A stretch of 64,000 bases of DNA, from NCBI GenBank assembly GCA_019055375.1, contig JAHQIW010003685.1, positions 395,773-459,772 on the forward strand. Reading direction: 5' to 3'. Position numbers and translations under genes: made by a program. Below are positions 42,600 through 54,147 of the stretch, in pieces; position 1 is the stretch's first letter, and the number at the start of each line of letters is the position of its first letter. A model generated the notes under the pieces. That model saw only the letters and a list, made by a program, of their open reading frames with translations. It had not been told where the DNA came from and made no database searches. The stretch comes from Parelaphostrongylus tenuis. Lineage: Eukaryota; Nematoda; Chromadorea; Rhabditida; Metastrongylidae.

Positions 42600-44886
42600 T
42601 TTTCGAAGGAGAACATTCAAAGACTCTTCAGACGTCTTCCGTTTTTGCATTGTCTGCTATTTCTGGGTATTGACTGTTTGGAAAGTAATCAATACATTCA
42701 CTTCTGTTAGTTTTCAGAAACTAAAGGTTTCAATGTGCTCCATTTCTTCTGCATAGTTACTGACAGGGCTTTATATGCTAGGGATGGCTTTATCACTTCA
42801 AAAAAGTTCCTATTTGTGACTTTTGAAATCAGCGGTGAGATGTTCTCTGTTTTAGTCCACTAAAACAAGAAAACACTCAAAATTACGCCGATAAGCGCTT
42901 GTGGGTGTCAACTTACCGTCGTTCCAAGTGAACATTAGGTTACAATCTTTTGAATCCGGGACGCTTTATGTGCGATATCATGCAATTTGCACATACCTCA
43001 TCTATTCGATTTATTGTCGTTGTTCGTTATTCTTTTGCATGAGCTTTGCACATCTTTGAGAATATCTCTGTCGCATGAACTTTTCCAGTAATCTGGAGGA
43101 ATAATCAGAGCTTCAGTCAAATCAAGAAAGCAAGGCTCACAAATCAATGTGCACAGCTTTCAATACCGGCGCACAGCTTCCTAAGCACTGAAAGTGAGGG
43201 CGGCTTACCCCCTCCGAACCTACTTCCTAGCACGCGACAGCAGATCACTACTCTCTTTGATTCTTTGAAAATAAAGACGATATGTGGCCAAATTAGTGCA
43301 GCAAAATCAGAAATTTATCTCATGAATTTCTCCGCATCAGAGAGGGGTACAGGGTCACTTTTGGGACGTGTTCAAACCTCTATCCTCCACCAAGTAGGGC
43401 GCAGATGGCCTTGAAAGTAAACGCTATGGGAGTTCTCTGTGAATTAGATCATTAAGACTCGAACACCTGGTGCGGACAAGATAAAACCTAATCACTTAAG
43501 GCACTTTTCGCTAAAAATCTCTTCATTACCCTGTGAGGCTATTCGCACGAGAACCACACCTTTTATCGCGTGTCATTTTCAACGCGGAGAAAAAATCCCA
43601 AATCAAATAACAAAAATTGCACTCCGAGTCGAGTGAACGTGATCGATTGATCGACTGCGAAACGCTGTATCGAATCCGCGGCCAAAGGACACCTAGCCCA
43701 CACAGCGGCCAACAAACAAATGCTCAGCGTATGTGAAACTCAATCTTATTTTTCCTGCTACATTGCAGTGAAGCAATCTTTCCACAAAATAAACATAGCT
43801 TTAAAATTGTGGAAACTTATGCTATCGAAAAATCAGTTATAATCTGAAGGAAGAGTTCTGTGCTCCGAAAAAACACGTATGTATAAAACACAAATGTTTT
43901 CTTTCCGCTACATCGTTGAAGAAAGGTATTTTTGAAAAGTGGCTAAGCAGCACAGTAGCCAGAGATTTCAAATGACTACTAACACAAATGGACAGATATT
44001 TTAGGTTGCAGAATGAACAGGCAGAGTATAGAAAATTTACACCTGGGATATCAAAAAATAACTGGCTTCCATACCTAAACGTAGAAATCAATTCATCCGA
44101 TAACGACTGCATTATGAAGTAATACCGAAACCCAAGTAGCTAACAAAAATATCTCAGTTCGTTACCTCTCCTTTCACCTACTTCCCCCCCCCCCCCCCCC
44201 TCCCCCCCATCCCCCTCCGTCACCTCTCCCACATACAAAGAAGGCGCTTGTCAAAAACATGCTCCGTACAGCAGCCGGTGTGTGTACTGAAAGGAAGTAG
44301 AGGGTAGAATCCTTAGAACTGGCTCGGGATATAGATGAAACTGTAGCTCTACGGTATAGATTTAAAGGACGACGCGCCTTCAAACAATGATTCCAACGAA
44401 AGCAAGGTCCTGTTCATTCTTCTGTAAATGAAAGAAATGGCTCGATGCCCTGACTTACGTCAACGACTGAGGGTCAAGATGCTGATCTACACTCCAGACT
44501 ATCGAAGATAAGGTGAGTCGCACACGTAATGAATTTTGGTGACAACCGATGGAGAAGAGCTGTCATCGATCCTGGAGATGTAGAACGCATAATGGGAGAC
44601 AACCAATCTGACGGTTTGCACTGTTCAGAACATCCTTCAAAAAGATAAGCTGTCCACAATTTCTCACAAAGGGAGAATCCATTGGGCTACTTTTCCACAC
44701 TATGAGAAGGGCAAAATAATAACTGACGCTTTATCAAGTCATTTGATAGTAAACGGGCGCAGGTGGACGCAAATCAAAATAAATTCAAACACAGCGTATT
44801 TAGTACATATAAGTTTAATAGCAACTTTTAAAAAAAGGACTTTCTATTCAATTCTCAAGATTTCTTATGCTTTCAATTTTTTATTC
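42600..44886. other. Non-coding stretch with a poly-C tract
   Basis: 43.5-44.1 kb contains diverged copies of the CTACA..G/GCTATCGA repeat text seen in the 6-20 kb region (for example 43758 and 43909). 44184-44220 is an almost pure C run, able to form a G-quadruplex on the minus strand. No gene recognised. Confidence 0.4.
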
Positions 44887-45020
44887 GTAGTGTTGTGATG
44901 TTCCAAATACATCCAAGAGAATTGATTGGTAAGCAAAAACTTGGCGTCAGACAGCAGATGAACTCGCATTCAACCCATACCTGGGTGCGTACCATTATAC
45001 TACAGAGTCCATCGCTTTAC
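44887..45020 (-). mobile_element. SINE-A, minus strand
   Basis: GTGTTGTGATGTTCCAA, GAGAATTGATTGGTAAGCAA and CAGAGTCCATCGC are the reverse complement of SINE-A tail, body and head. About 370 bp upstream of the chemoreceptor start. Confidence 0.6.
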
Positions 45021-45388
45021 CAGCACTCTTCTTCGATATATCTCCATTACAGCTATCAGTAACCAACTTCCAACAGGTTTGGTCAGCTGAACACATATCA
45101 CAATAAACCCACTTAAGCTACTAGCCATTCTGCATATAACACCTTCTCTGTAATTGTATATCCTGTTTTTCTAAATTCATTTTACTTAAGACATTATTGA
45201 CGTTATTTAGACGAATTTGATTTTTTTCTTCAATGACGTTTGTAACTTAGTTATCGCACACTTTTTGCTCATAGCCCAAGTGGCTGCACTCTTTGATTAT
45301 ATAACTCTAAAAACTATGACCGTTGGAAGGTGTGTCATTTGCCGATTTCGATGCATTAATAGTACATTTTATAACGGACGTTAGATGA

Positions 45389-48300
45389 ATGGCCGATCCC
45401 GATTGGTACAACAGACCTTTGAACTGGGAGGATGTGTTGGCTGGCGGATCACTCATTGGTATTTCTGCTGGCACTATCATCATTTACTCGATTCTGATAA
45501 AGGCTATGAAAAAGCGAGACAAGGTCAGCTTTAATATGCATTTTGTTTTGTTGTGTAATCTTTGTTGGACATTTCACAAAGTTCGTTGCAAATAAAAATG
45601 AGCACAAACTTAAAAATCGCTGAAAGTTTTTGGTGTGAGTTTAGAGGTCTTAACTGATTGAACGCCAATTTTCATGAGAGATAAGAAAGACTGCTATGAA
45701 AACATATGCCTACGACGTAGATCTTGAAGAGTATCATTTGAGGCCAATGATTTAGGTGATTTATGGCTTTTGCTTAATTAATTTCTTAGTTCTTAAACAC
45801 TTAGAAAAGGATAAGTATTGAAAGTTCACTGTTGAATGTTGTTCGTAACCGCTTTGGGCCAAGAGTACTAGAAATGGTACATTGGCCTTATTATGATTCT
45901 CTCGTCGGAGAAAAAGTTACCACTAGACTTCTAGCAGCCATTGAATAATTAGATAATGTGATTCGAACGCTGGGCTTAGTCCGAGAAGGCTTTCTTGGTG
46001 AACTGCATCAACAAGGAGAAAACTACGTTGGGCCTCTGGAGTGTACTAGGTTGAAAAGAAAGTTCTGAGGCACTTTGGTAAGCCTGAGCTAACTCAAATG
46101 AATATCATAAGGATATCGCAGCTTTCCTACGTGAAATTTTCCCGCTGAAGGCTAGATATCATTCGTCTTTATGTTCACTTTGTTACAAGCCTCCGTCATG
46201 TCCAACGATACAAACTAAGTTTGTGATTATTGCATCATTATTGGAGGAATGGTTTTTCATAGCGAGCTGCTCTCGATGAAATCAACGAACTTGAAGGGGA
46301 AGGCACAATAAGCGAATTTACTACTGGACACTGGTTTCATCGCTTCAACGCCAGAGGTCCTCACCTTGAGGGCAAACCTTGTCCATTATTTCCAACAAAG
46401 TTGAACAATGAAGATTTGATTGCTGCTTTGGAAGATGGGCCGTCGTCAAGTGCTCATGAATCAGATTCACCAGATCCGAAACTTGGCGGACCCATGGCAT
46501 GAAGTCGCATTTTAAAATGGCTTTTATTTTGAAGAATAATTATTATTGCTCTATTTGGAGTTCATACATAAATTTCCAATTTTTTGCATGTTCCCCAGAA
46601 CTTTCTTTCCGATCTAATATAGTGTGTTGTTGTACGCTCGTGTTTGCTTGCCTTCTCGTTAATATAGCTTCTTCGATGGCATAACCTTCTGACGGAAACA
46701 GCATTTTATCCAGATAACTAAACTGTGTTGTTGACCACTAGTAAAAAAGTCCGTAAATAACATCTACACTTTTCTGACAAACAAGTGCAATTGATTCCAG
46801 AACATCATCGGCTATCGATTCTTAATATCGGCAGGATTCATTGATATTCTAATGCTGTTTAACTATGGTATTTGGCCAGGGCTTACTATTGTTCTAAAAT
46901 CGGAGATAATTCCAAAAACATGGCGACACTGGTTACAGGTACCATATTTTTCAATATTGTTACCAAATGTTTTCCTAGATCGTACGCCTGCTGGAAAATA
47001 ACTTCGAGTGTCTTTTACAAATAAAATAAATTCCATCAGATTTTGGAGTTTTTACAGCCAACACAACTTTGAATGGTTTTCAGTTGTATTTGGATTGGGT
47101 GTGGTTCTCGATGGTATGGCACATCACCCTCATCGCTTGGTCTCGATGGTCAGCGATTCGAACACCACTTTCATATAAAAATCAACTTAGACCACGATCT
47201 TATGCAAGATGTAAATGCTTCTACATCGTATCGTTAATAGAGGTACGCCCGTTGTTACATGAATATGAGTAGATAGGACCATCATTTTCATGAAGTTCCA
47301 CTCCATCCGCTAAATTCTAGATTTGAATGCATAAATTAACATAAAATAGGAAAGAAAGGTATCAACAAAAGCTACTTCGGATATGAGGGCACACTAATGC
47401 TCGATCACTGCAGTGGTAGATCATTTCAAAAACGTTTGATGTTCAGCCTTGCTCGAAATAAAGATGCTTAGGTGTCGATGTAATTCAGAGAGACGCGCCT
47501 TTGAGTTATCCGTCCAGAATATAAGAAAGTAGCTTGAATAACATATTTTTGCCAGTTTTGTCTCCATACGCTCAGCGCATTGTATTTGCTTTGTTGTTAA
47601 GCGATCGTTACTTATGATGGGTTCATTCCAACATGAGAATGTCGATTGGAATCATCACATGAACCACTACGCTATCGCAATATGTCGGTGATAATTACAC
47701 ACGTATATGTCCACCACAGAGGTGGCTAGCTTACACGGCGCTTCTGTACGCTTCGATTTGAAGTATAGCTTTTCTTATTACCATCCAGTCCTTACAAATT
47801 TGTGTGTGTATGTGTGAATGTGTGTGTGTGTTGTGTGTTGAGCTAGATATTCGACCAATTTCAGCTATTAAACCGTTAATCTGATAACATTTTTATTGAG
47901 CCTTTTATAAGTTTTCATATGAATACAATACTAGAAACGTTTTTCGTCATTACTTGCCATTACATTACAGGCTTATCAATAGCACGGTGCCTTCCGGTTC
48001 AGCCAATTCCTTGCAGAGGTTTATATCCCCACTTATGGAAGAATTGAGTCCGAATAATTTTTGCATCGCATGTCGAGTGATTAATTCACTCGACATTTCA
48101 GTGTCCAACAGTGGAGCTCTCACGGTACAATACTGCAAGTGCCATATCAGACCTCACAAAATTCTCATAAAATTTTTATCAGATTTTCAGATTGTTATCA
48201 ATTGAACGAGTTCTAATATGAACGGTGGAAAATAAAGTTATGACTCATTCCATCAGCCATCAATTTATTAATCACTCGAATTGCGGTGATTCGAATAATC

Positions 48301-49032
48301 GAGCGCTGTTTTGTATTAGTGGGAGTATGAACCGCTGAAAGTAATTGACTGAAGCGTAAGACACTGTGCCACTGATGCGCCTGTAATGGTGGAACACGTG
48401 TATATCACCGTAAATGTTATCTAAGAGATTGTTATTGTTTCGAAAAATGTCTGTATAAACAGTCGAAAGTAGAGATATTATTAAACTGTTTACTGTGCTT
48501 GTAATATGGAGCTAAGAGAACCACTGAAACAGGACACCCCTCAAGAGGGGCAAGAGACTCTTAGCGTCTGCACTTCAACGTTCTCTCTCGTGCGTAACTC
48601 TGGAGTTAGGTCGTCTATCATGTTGACCTTGCGAGCTAAATAGGCGTTGTTCAAAACTTCGTAAAACTTATTTCGTTGAAGATGAATAGGTCATGCGAAA
48701 CAACTTCGTTTCTCGCAGACATCACTACTTGAGTTATAATCGGGAGGGGATCGCTTCATAAACGCTGCCGACGACAGCTAACATCCATCCCTTCTGATGG
48801 GAACCTTTACTTTACTACTGTTTAATGCATTACGCTATTGTACTTATAAGTTTGTAATCACGCTTTAGGTTCTGGCAACACATTTTCAATCGTGGTACGT
48901 AACATTTTACTACGAGCCATCAACGTATGGAATGTTAGCTGAGGATTTCGCACTTTACTGGTTCAGTGGACAGTGGGCGATGTTCATCATAAACAACGTC
49001 GCTGCCATCGTTCCTACCATAATATTTTACAC
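45389..49032 (+). CDS. Nematode 7TM serpentine chemoreceptor, 5' four exons
   Basis: Exons 45389-45523, 46801-46938, 47084-47242 and 48869-49032 are joined by GT..AG introns that all keep phase 0, giving about 198 residues with five membrane segments. Order: MADPDWYNRPLNWEDV and a first span ending KAMKKRDK; NIIGYRFLISAGFIDILML (second span); LYLDWVWFSMVWHITLIAW, then SRWSAIRTPLSYKN, which takes the place of the DRY-type motif after the third span; a fourth span across the exon 3/4 junction; then GQWAMFIINNVAAIVPTIIF (fifth). Exon 3 could start earlier with a different acceptor. This looks like a worm chemosensory receptor of the Srx/Srt type; the class cannot be fixed by eye. The sixth and seventh spans were not found, and the inverted repeat at 49319-51105 begins 290 bp after exon 4. 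The gene may be truncated or have a long intron. Confidence 0.75.
46270..46500 (+). mobile_element. Mariner transposase N-terminal remnant
   Basis: Plus-strand translation EGEGTISEFTTGHWFHRFNA, then a G/P-rich linker and LNNEDLIAALEDGPSSSA, corresponds to the DNA-binding part of mariner transposases (G.GTVSERTVQRWFRKF, then D.LL.AL..DP). In the first intron of the chemoreceptor. No DDD catalytic part seen. Confidence 0.55.
48570..48660 (-). mobile_element. Short RTE fragment
   Basis: GGAGTTAGGTCGTC and ATCATGTTGA match the RTE text near 57002-57025 (GGAGCTAGGTCGTTCATC..). The minus-strand reading gives VNMIDDLTPEL, like INMMNDLAPEL in the larger copies. In the third chemoreceptor intron. Confidence 0.55.
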
Positions 49033-49117
49033 GTTAGTTACAAGCACTTGATTCCTTTTTCTATAATCTGATAACATATTTTAAGTCTTTCATGAGGCCT
49101 GTTATGGCACTTATATA

Positions 49118-49160
49118 GTGCAAAACACGGGTTTCGGCCTTTCAGCCTCATCAGTTGCAC
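49118..49160 (-). ncRNA. Intact hammerhead core, GTGCAA stem I variant
   Basis: Minus strand: GTGCAA, CTGATGAG, GCT-GAAA-GGC, CGAAA, CCCGTG, TT, TTGCAC. Stem I is 6 of 6 Watson-Crick pairs and stem II 3 pairs. All core bases are consensus, with a GUU triplet. Stem III is minimal (1-2 bp). No partner copy of equal quality was found; a decayed one may exist near 48366. Confidence 0.8.
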
Positions 49161-49318
49161 AGTGCTTTTCGTTTAATCCAATTCCTTGTAGGATGGACTC
49201 TTTAGATAGGAAGAAAATCGACGACGAACCACTTACACTGCCCTAAGGTAAAAAGTGCATCCGTCGTGTCTTAAAGTCGATTACTTGTGGCTGGTAAAAC
49301 TTATCATGTAATACCTTT

Positions 49319-49711
49319 CTTTTCGACTGTCCACTGCTTCGTCTCTACCTACCATTCCTCCCGCATCAGTTCAGGCATTGGGGACTTAAATATTACATAA
49401 GAATATACGTTATTAGATGCAACACTGAAAAGTTAACGATAATCATTCAAAAAAGAGAAATTACGATGTTTTGACCCAAGTCAATAAAAAGTGCCATAGG
49501 CGCTCCTGATGCCAAGAATTGTTTAGACGTTGAGAATCAGATGACCGAGAGTGTTGAACATAAAACAGTAATAGTAGCTGGTTTTCATGAAAGTCGTATA
49601 TATGGCTAAAAGATCCCCGAAACACAGTGGCCCAAAATTACATTCTTTAAGCTATCGGCACGACGTGCCTTTCCTTACTCTTAAGCGACCCTTTGAAGAC
49701 GCTTTGTTAAA
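49319..49711 (+). repeat. Left arm of 393-bp inverted repeat
   Basis: Reads as the exact reverse complement of 50713-51105 wherever checked, with equal arm length. The arm contains CCACTGCTTCGTCTC, GCTATCGGCACGACG and a frame starting MKVVYMAKRSPKHSGPK that is present in both arms; no family was recognised. Confidence 0.85.
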
Positions 49712-49734
49712 GTCGCCTGCCAGGGTCGCCTATA

Positions 49735-49773
<39 letters not shown>

Positions 49774-50712
49774 TATTATATATATATATATATATCTTAC
49801 GTGGTTTGCCGTATGGTTTGACATCCAGACCAAGCCAATAGATTGTTTTGTAAAAGTATTTGGTAAGATTATGCGAACGCCTTAAAAGGGCATCAATTTG
49901 TAGTCATCTTCTGTTGTCAAGATAACACTTGACCATTGTACCTAATCCTCGCCCAAGAAGGTACATAACAAAAGTCGTATTGCTGAGTCCTTCATAATAG
50001 AGAACAAGCTAACCTCTTCTCGGCATTGTTTTTATGTGTCGTGTACATGCTTGAACTCGAAGCTACAGATCTCAGCTTAACGAGAAGAATAATTGACCAC
50101 CTGAAAAGCATCGCATTTGATGATATTGCTAATTCATCTCTTTGATTTGCTCCATTGAACTGTTTAAATACAACGAAAAGATGCCAATCATCACTTGTTT
50201 CAAAAATCTCGACTTTTATAAAGTCTAGAGAAATTTGATGGAAGCTAGAAAATGCTTAGATGATCGTGGAATCGTAGTTTGTATCAGACTCTGCTACCAG
50301 TTCTTTCCACCACCGTTCAGGCAGCTATGCAGAATGGATTTTGAAATTTGAACTGTTAAATGCTAATAGACTTTGTGTGCAGGCTATTGTAGTATTTTGC
50401 TATAAATGCTCAAAATCCCCAATGTAGTCAAGATTTCGAACTACGTCGCAACTGATGCATAATATAGGGTAGGAAGATTCTCGTTTAAAAGAAGTGGGAA
50501 GTGCTATATTAGTTCCATTACATATCTTAGCTTGCTATAAAAATAGAATAAGCAGTCATTGAAAATAACTGTTGCACTGCAATTAGTACTGATAAATCAA
50601 TCATTTATAACTTGTATTCAAGGATATGGTTCCTTAAAATCGTCTCTCTATTCCTTTTTGAAAATGATAAAAAGACTGCATGGAAAGCGCTTGAGAAGTT
50701 CTGAGCATCTGT
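49712..50712. other. 1-kb spacer between inverted repeat arms
   Basis: Starts with a (TA)n tract (about 49733-49797), then non-coding AT-rich sequence. No transposase recognised. Confidence 0.5.
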
Positions 50713-51105
50713 TTTAACAAAGCGTCTTCAAAGGGTCGCTTAAGAGTAAGGAAAGGCACGTCGTGCCGATAGCTTAAAGAATGTAATTTTGGGCCACTGT
50801 GTTTCGGGGATCTTTTAGCCATATATACGACTTTCATGAAAACCAGCTACTATTACTGTTTTATGTTCAACACTCTCGGTCATCTGATTCTCAACGTCTA
50901 AACAATTCTTGGCATCAGGAGCGCCTATGGCACTTTTTATTGACTTGGGTCAAAACATCGTAATTTCTCTTTTTTGAATGATTATCGTTAACTTTTCAGT
51001 GTTGCATCTAATAACGTATATTCTTATGTAATATTTAAGTCCCCAATGCCTGAACTGATGCGGGAGGAATGGTAGGTAGAGACGAAGCAGTGGACAGTCG
51101 AAAAG
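50713..51105 (-). repeat. Right arm of 393-bp inverted repeat
   Basis: Mirror of 49319-49711. Lies about 440 bp from the SCYL2-like exons at 51543-51784. Confidence 0.85.
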
Positions 51106-51109
51106 CACA

Positions 51110-51540
51110 AGTAACGAATTATCCCACACACTCTCATACAATCCACACCAAGGTTCCTGGAGTGAGACGAAGTAATTGCCGGTTCATTCCGATCAAAAAA
51201 GAACAAATAAAAAATCGATCGCATTCGCTGGACAGAAACTTTCAACAGGGTTTTTTCCGGCGAAATATAAGCGTGATTAGGAAGAAACATGCGGTCGTGT
51301 GAAGCATAATATTGTTTTGGATTTTACAACGACATAAAAGGATGCTTTGATAGACCAAGCATGTGAAGCTCTCGATTGAGATCGAAGCTTTCGAATGATC
51401 ACTAACACTCCTATGAAAAGTTCTTCTCCAGCGAATGAGACTGGATTTTTCATTCAATCCCTTCTGAAAAAGAAGAAACGAAATGTTCCCGTGGGTGGAT
51501 CGCTTCCGTTAGTGTTTACAAACGCCATGAAGAGGAACAT
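51110..51540. other. Gap between inverted repeat and SCYL2-like exon 2
   Basis: Contains TATGAAAAGTTCTTCTCCAGCGAA-type text resembling the repeat near 20265-20290. No further SCYL2 exon recognised. Confidence 0.35.
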
Positions 51541-51542
51541 AC

Positions 51543-51784
51543 CTTCTTCGTCGATTTCTTCACACCTCTGAAGACTTTCCAATAGAATCCAGGACCAGCT
51601 GCACAAGTTTGATCGCCGATTTCATATTCTCGTAACAATGGATTTCCTGGAAGGGCGTTAGTAACCTGTAAGAGGACGATAACATTTGTAGAGAGTTTCG
51701 GGTGAGTGCCTCGTAGAGAACTCTATGACATACCTGTGCCGCAACTTGTGTAACCGTAGCACGAAACTTATTAAAATATTCCAT
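51543..51784 (-). CDS. SCY1-like protein 2 (SCYL2) homologue, first two exons
   Basis: Minus-strand exon 1 (51784-51734) is MEYFNKFRATVTQVAAQ. A 68-bp intron (GTATGT..TTACAG) leads to exon 2 (51665-51543), VTNALPGNPLLREYEIGDQ then TCAAGPGFYWKVFRGVKKS, ending before a GTATGT donor. This matches the start of SCYL2: a short amphipathic leader, a VT.A..GNP..RE block, then the glycine-rich region and W K-F of the kinase fold. In SCYL2 the glycine loop is atypical, fitting a pseudokinase. SCYL2 proteins act in clathrin-coated vesicle and endosome-Golgi traffic. Only about 58 residues are present; the family usually exceeds 800. The next exons should lie to the left, but that side holds the inverted repeat and a plus-strand chemoreceptor, and none were recognised. 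Confidence 0.8.
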
Positions 51785-51789
51785 AATCT

Positions 51790-52710
51790 AGGAAAAAACC
51801 CAAAGAATCTGAAAGCAAAAAAATAGGAGGAATTGTTCCGTGAGCACGAGGAGAAGACGTCGGCGCGGTAGGTTACGACTTTCTCAGACCAAAGTTCAAT
51901 TCTCTCAGTACAGTAACCTTAAAATTCTCGGTAATTGTTGGGCGGTATTCACATTTTCTGAATATAATGTATAGAAAAATAATGGTTGCAACAGCTATGA
52001 ACGTCCTAGATTTCTTTTGAGGAGAGATTCCAGCAATCCCTCAAGAGATCCATAGTACTCTTCTATAGATGAAGAACGAGGCGATGATGATTCGCTCCAT
52101 CGGTGGACGAACTTGATTGGAATCCTATCAAAGGATATCGATTGATCGATAGGATATCCCATCGCTCTTTGGAACGTCGAATCCCGAAGAGGACTTCTGC
52201 TATTGATTGATATCCGATACTCGCCTATCCATTGAGGAAATCACTAGAATCCATTAGTTCAAATGTAAAAATCATCCAGAAAGTGACAGGTGTGACATCA
52301 ATCGATAACGAAGATCCTCTAACTTCTCTGGAAGAGTTTTTCCTCACGCAACACCCGTTGGTTGGCTGAGAGAATAGCGGAAATTTCGATGCTTTCTCAT
52401 CATTTTCGTTCAATTCGGTGAGAGCTGAAACAGAATATTTAATACAAACAAAGCATATAGTAAGTCTCATCGCCTTACAAACCCTCCCTCTATCGATTGA
52501 TCCGTAGATCAAAGCCGGAGGTTAACGAGCGGATAGCAATACAAACCGGAACGAATCGAGCTAACACGACGATTAGTTACTGGTAAAATATGATTTGTTG
52601 ACGTCAAATCAGATGTGGTCTGACATAGTGGTGCAATTGCGACCAATACCGCAAATAGGCGAATTCCTCCAAGAATTCCCTCTGCATTTTTCAGCCGTAC
52701 TGAAACCTTC
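51790..52710. other. Upstream of SCYL2-like start; possible promoter region
   Basis: Less AT-rich than the surroundings. A minus-strand frame within 52225-52512 (for example ALTELNENDEKASKFPLF after a TTTCAG) is coding-like but unrecognised and not connected to other exons. Contains clustered ATCGATTGATCGAT-type text. Confidence 0.3.
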
Positions 52711-52714
52711 CGAA

Positions 52715-53027
52715 TCCTAGAAAGAAAGAGAGGAAGGGGAGAGAAGGAGAGAGAGAGAAAGAAAGAGAGGAAGGGGAGAGATGGAGATAAAGGGAGAGAG
52801 AGAGAAGAGAGGGGGAGAGAGAAAGAGAGGAAGGGGAGGGACAGAGAGAGGCGTAGAGAGGATCGGAGAAAGAGGGGGAAGAGAGAGAGTGGTAGAGAGG
52901 GTCGGAGAAAGAGGGGGGAAGGGGGTAGAGGGAAAGAAGGGGAGAGGTGGAAGGGGATAGAGGAAGGAACAGAAAGAGAGAGGGAGAGAGAGGGGGAGGG
53001 GGAGAGAGAGGTGGAGAGGAGGGAGGG
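52715..53027 (+). repeat. Polypurine GA/GGA tract
   Basis: About 310 bp of nearly pure purine on the plus strand (GAGAGA, GGAAGGGG). The long Pro/Ser/Leu-rich frames on the opposite strand are a by-product of this composition and not a gene. Confidence 0.9.
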
Positions 53028-53225
53028 TTTGAGTCAATTTCGTGAGGTGGCTTTCTACTTAGTCCTAACCAAAAAAAGCTCGACTCGAATGAAACCAAGA
53101 CGAAGATCCACACGAGGAGAAACCACAATGGCGATCAGCTGGAATGAGCAGCGCTGATTAAGACGAAACACGTCGAAGCGTTAGGTAGATAGAATTTTTT
53201 TCCCAGTGATGAAGAGTGACTTGCA

Positions 53226-53300
53226 AAACTTCTGCTCCAAGCGGGACTCGAACCCGCATCTTACTCTATCCGGGAGCGCGTACTCTAACCCTAATAGCAT
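53226..53300 (-). mobile_element. SINE-B head fragment
   Basis: Minus-strand B box GCGGGTTCGAGTCCCGC, then the A-box-distal text CGCTCCCGGATAGAG, as in the SINE-B heads at 33 kb. No tail, so it does not qualify as a complete tRNA. Confidence 0.5.
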
Positions 53301-53386
53301 CTTTTTCATCAAAAACCTTGTTGCTAATCCATAATTGAGATATGACTGATTGTAAGAACATTACTATTTCGCCTTTCGCTCAATAG

Positions 53387-53471
53387 GCACCACCTCTGAA
53401 TCAGGAACTAGAGCTGAAAGAAATTAAAGAGACTGTAAATCTTATGTGGCCCTACCGAGGAAAAGAAGAAG
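53387..53471 (+). other. Possible isolated exon, unknown protein
   Basis: Between an AATAG acceptor and a GTTTGT donor the plus strand reads APPLNQELELKEIKETVNLM then WPYRGKEEG. The minus strand has an alternative coding-like reading after TTTCAG. Strand and gene are undecided. Confidence 0.25.
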
Positions 53472-53612
53472 GTTTGTAGTGAAACACAGAGTTAAGAGAT
53501 GGGATTAATAATGACCGTTTGATCAGTAACTATCTAGTAACAGATTACGACTGCCGGCTAGAATTATACTGGTACCGCATATCGAAGAAAGAGTGGTGAA
53601 AGAGAGGGAACT

Positions 53613-53690
53613 TCAGTGGTTTGATGGTAGCACGTCCCTACAACTCTGATTTGAGTGAAACGTGGATTGTATCCCTTCTGGGACCGAAAG
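53613..53690 (+). mobile_element. SINE-A head, diverged
   Basis: GGTTTGATGGTAGCACG (A box) and CGTGGATTGTATCCC (B-box-like) fit SINE-A. Confidence 0.45.
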
Positions 53691-53994
53691 CCTTCCCTAT
53701 AGCTCAGTATTCTCGGAAACAAAAGCACACTTCTTGAACACTGGATGATGAACTAGAAGAATTTCAGTGCAAAACGATTTGATCCACTGTGAGAGCGCGA
53801 TCGAAGCGGCGGACACGTGAGCGTTACATAACATAAATAAAGTCATCATTATGTCTACAGCAACTTTCATTATGAGAAAAGGAAGAAAAATTGAGACCCT
53901 AGGAGTCTTTCCGGAATAAAGCGAATAATGAAGCACCCATTCCTTGCCATGAATGATTTCAAGTCGTTACAACATAAGTAACTTCCAGGCTTAC

Positions 53995-54147
53995 GTAGCG
54001 TTGTTCCAGTTTTTGCTGAAAAGGTCGATCAGCGATCTGATCTTGTACAACCTGCTCAATTTGTCGACACGTTTCATTGTCGTCAAAGCTCAGGCTTGTT
54101 AGCAAATTTCTCTGATCTCTTGGACAAGAAATTACAGAGGGCATCAT
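53995..54147 (-). other. Possible exon, unknown protein
   Basis: Minus strand reads LTSLSFDDNETCRQIEQVV and QDQIADRPFQQKLEQRY up to a GTAAGC donor. Its acidic and glutamine-rich composition looks coding, but no family was recognised. Two other minus-strand stretches (about 54940-55040, VYAAIPSTIAHCRSTGD; and 55296-55390, MWPKLDLRVLPCHLVVQY) might belong to the same gene. Confidence 0.3.

Noticed and set aside
48366..48409. Further hammerhead-like motif (CTGATGCG, GGAAC, CACGTG)
   Set aside because: The core is broken in both boxes and stem I does not pair; at most a decayed relative.
49587..49841. Open frame MKVVYMAKRSPK.. as a gene
   Set aside because: It lies in the inverted repeat arm, runs into the (TA)n tract, and has no recognised similarity; the copy in the other arm diverges at the arm end.
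52691..53128. 145-residue Pro/Ser/Leu-rich open frame on the minus strand
   Set aside because: It is the direct translation of the polypurine/polypyrimidine tract and has no splice or family support.
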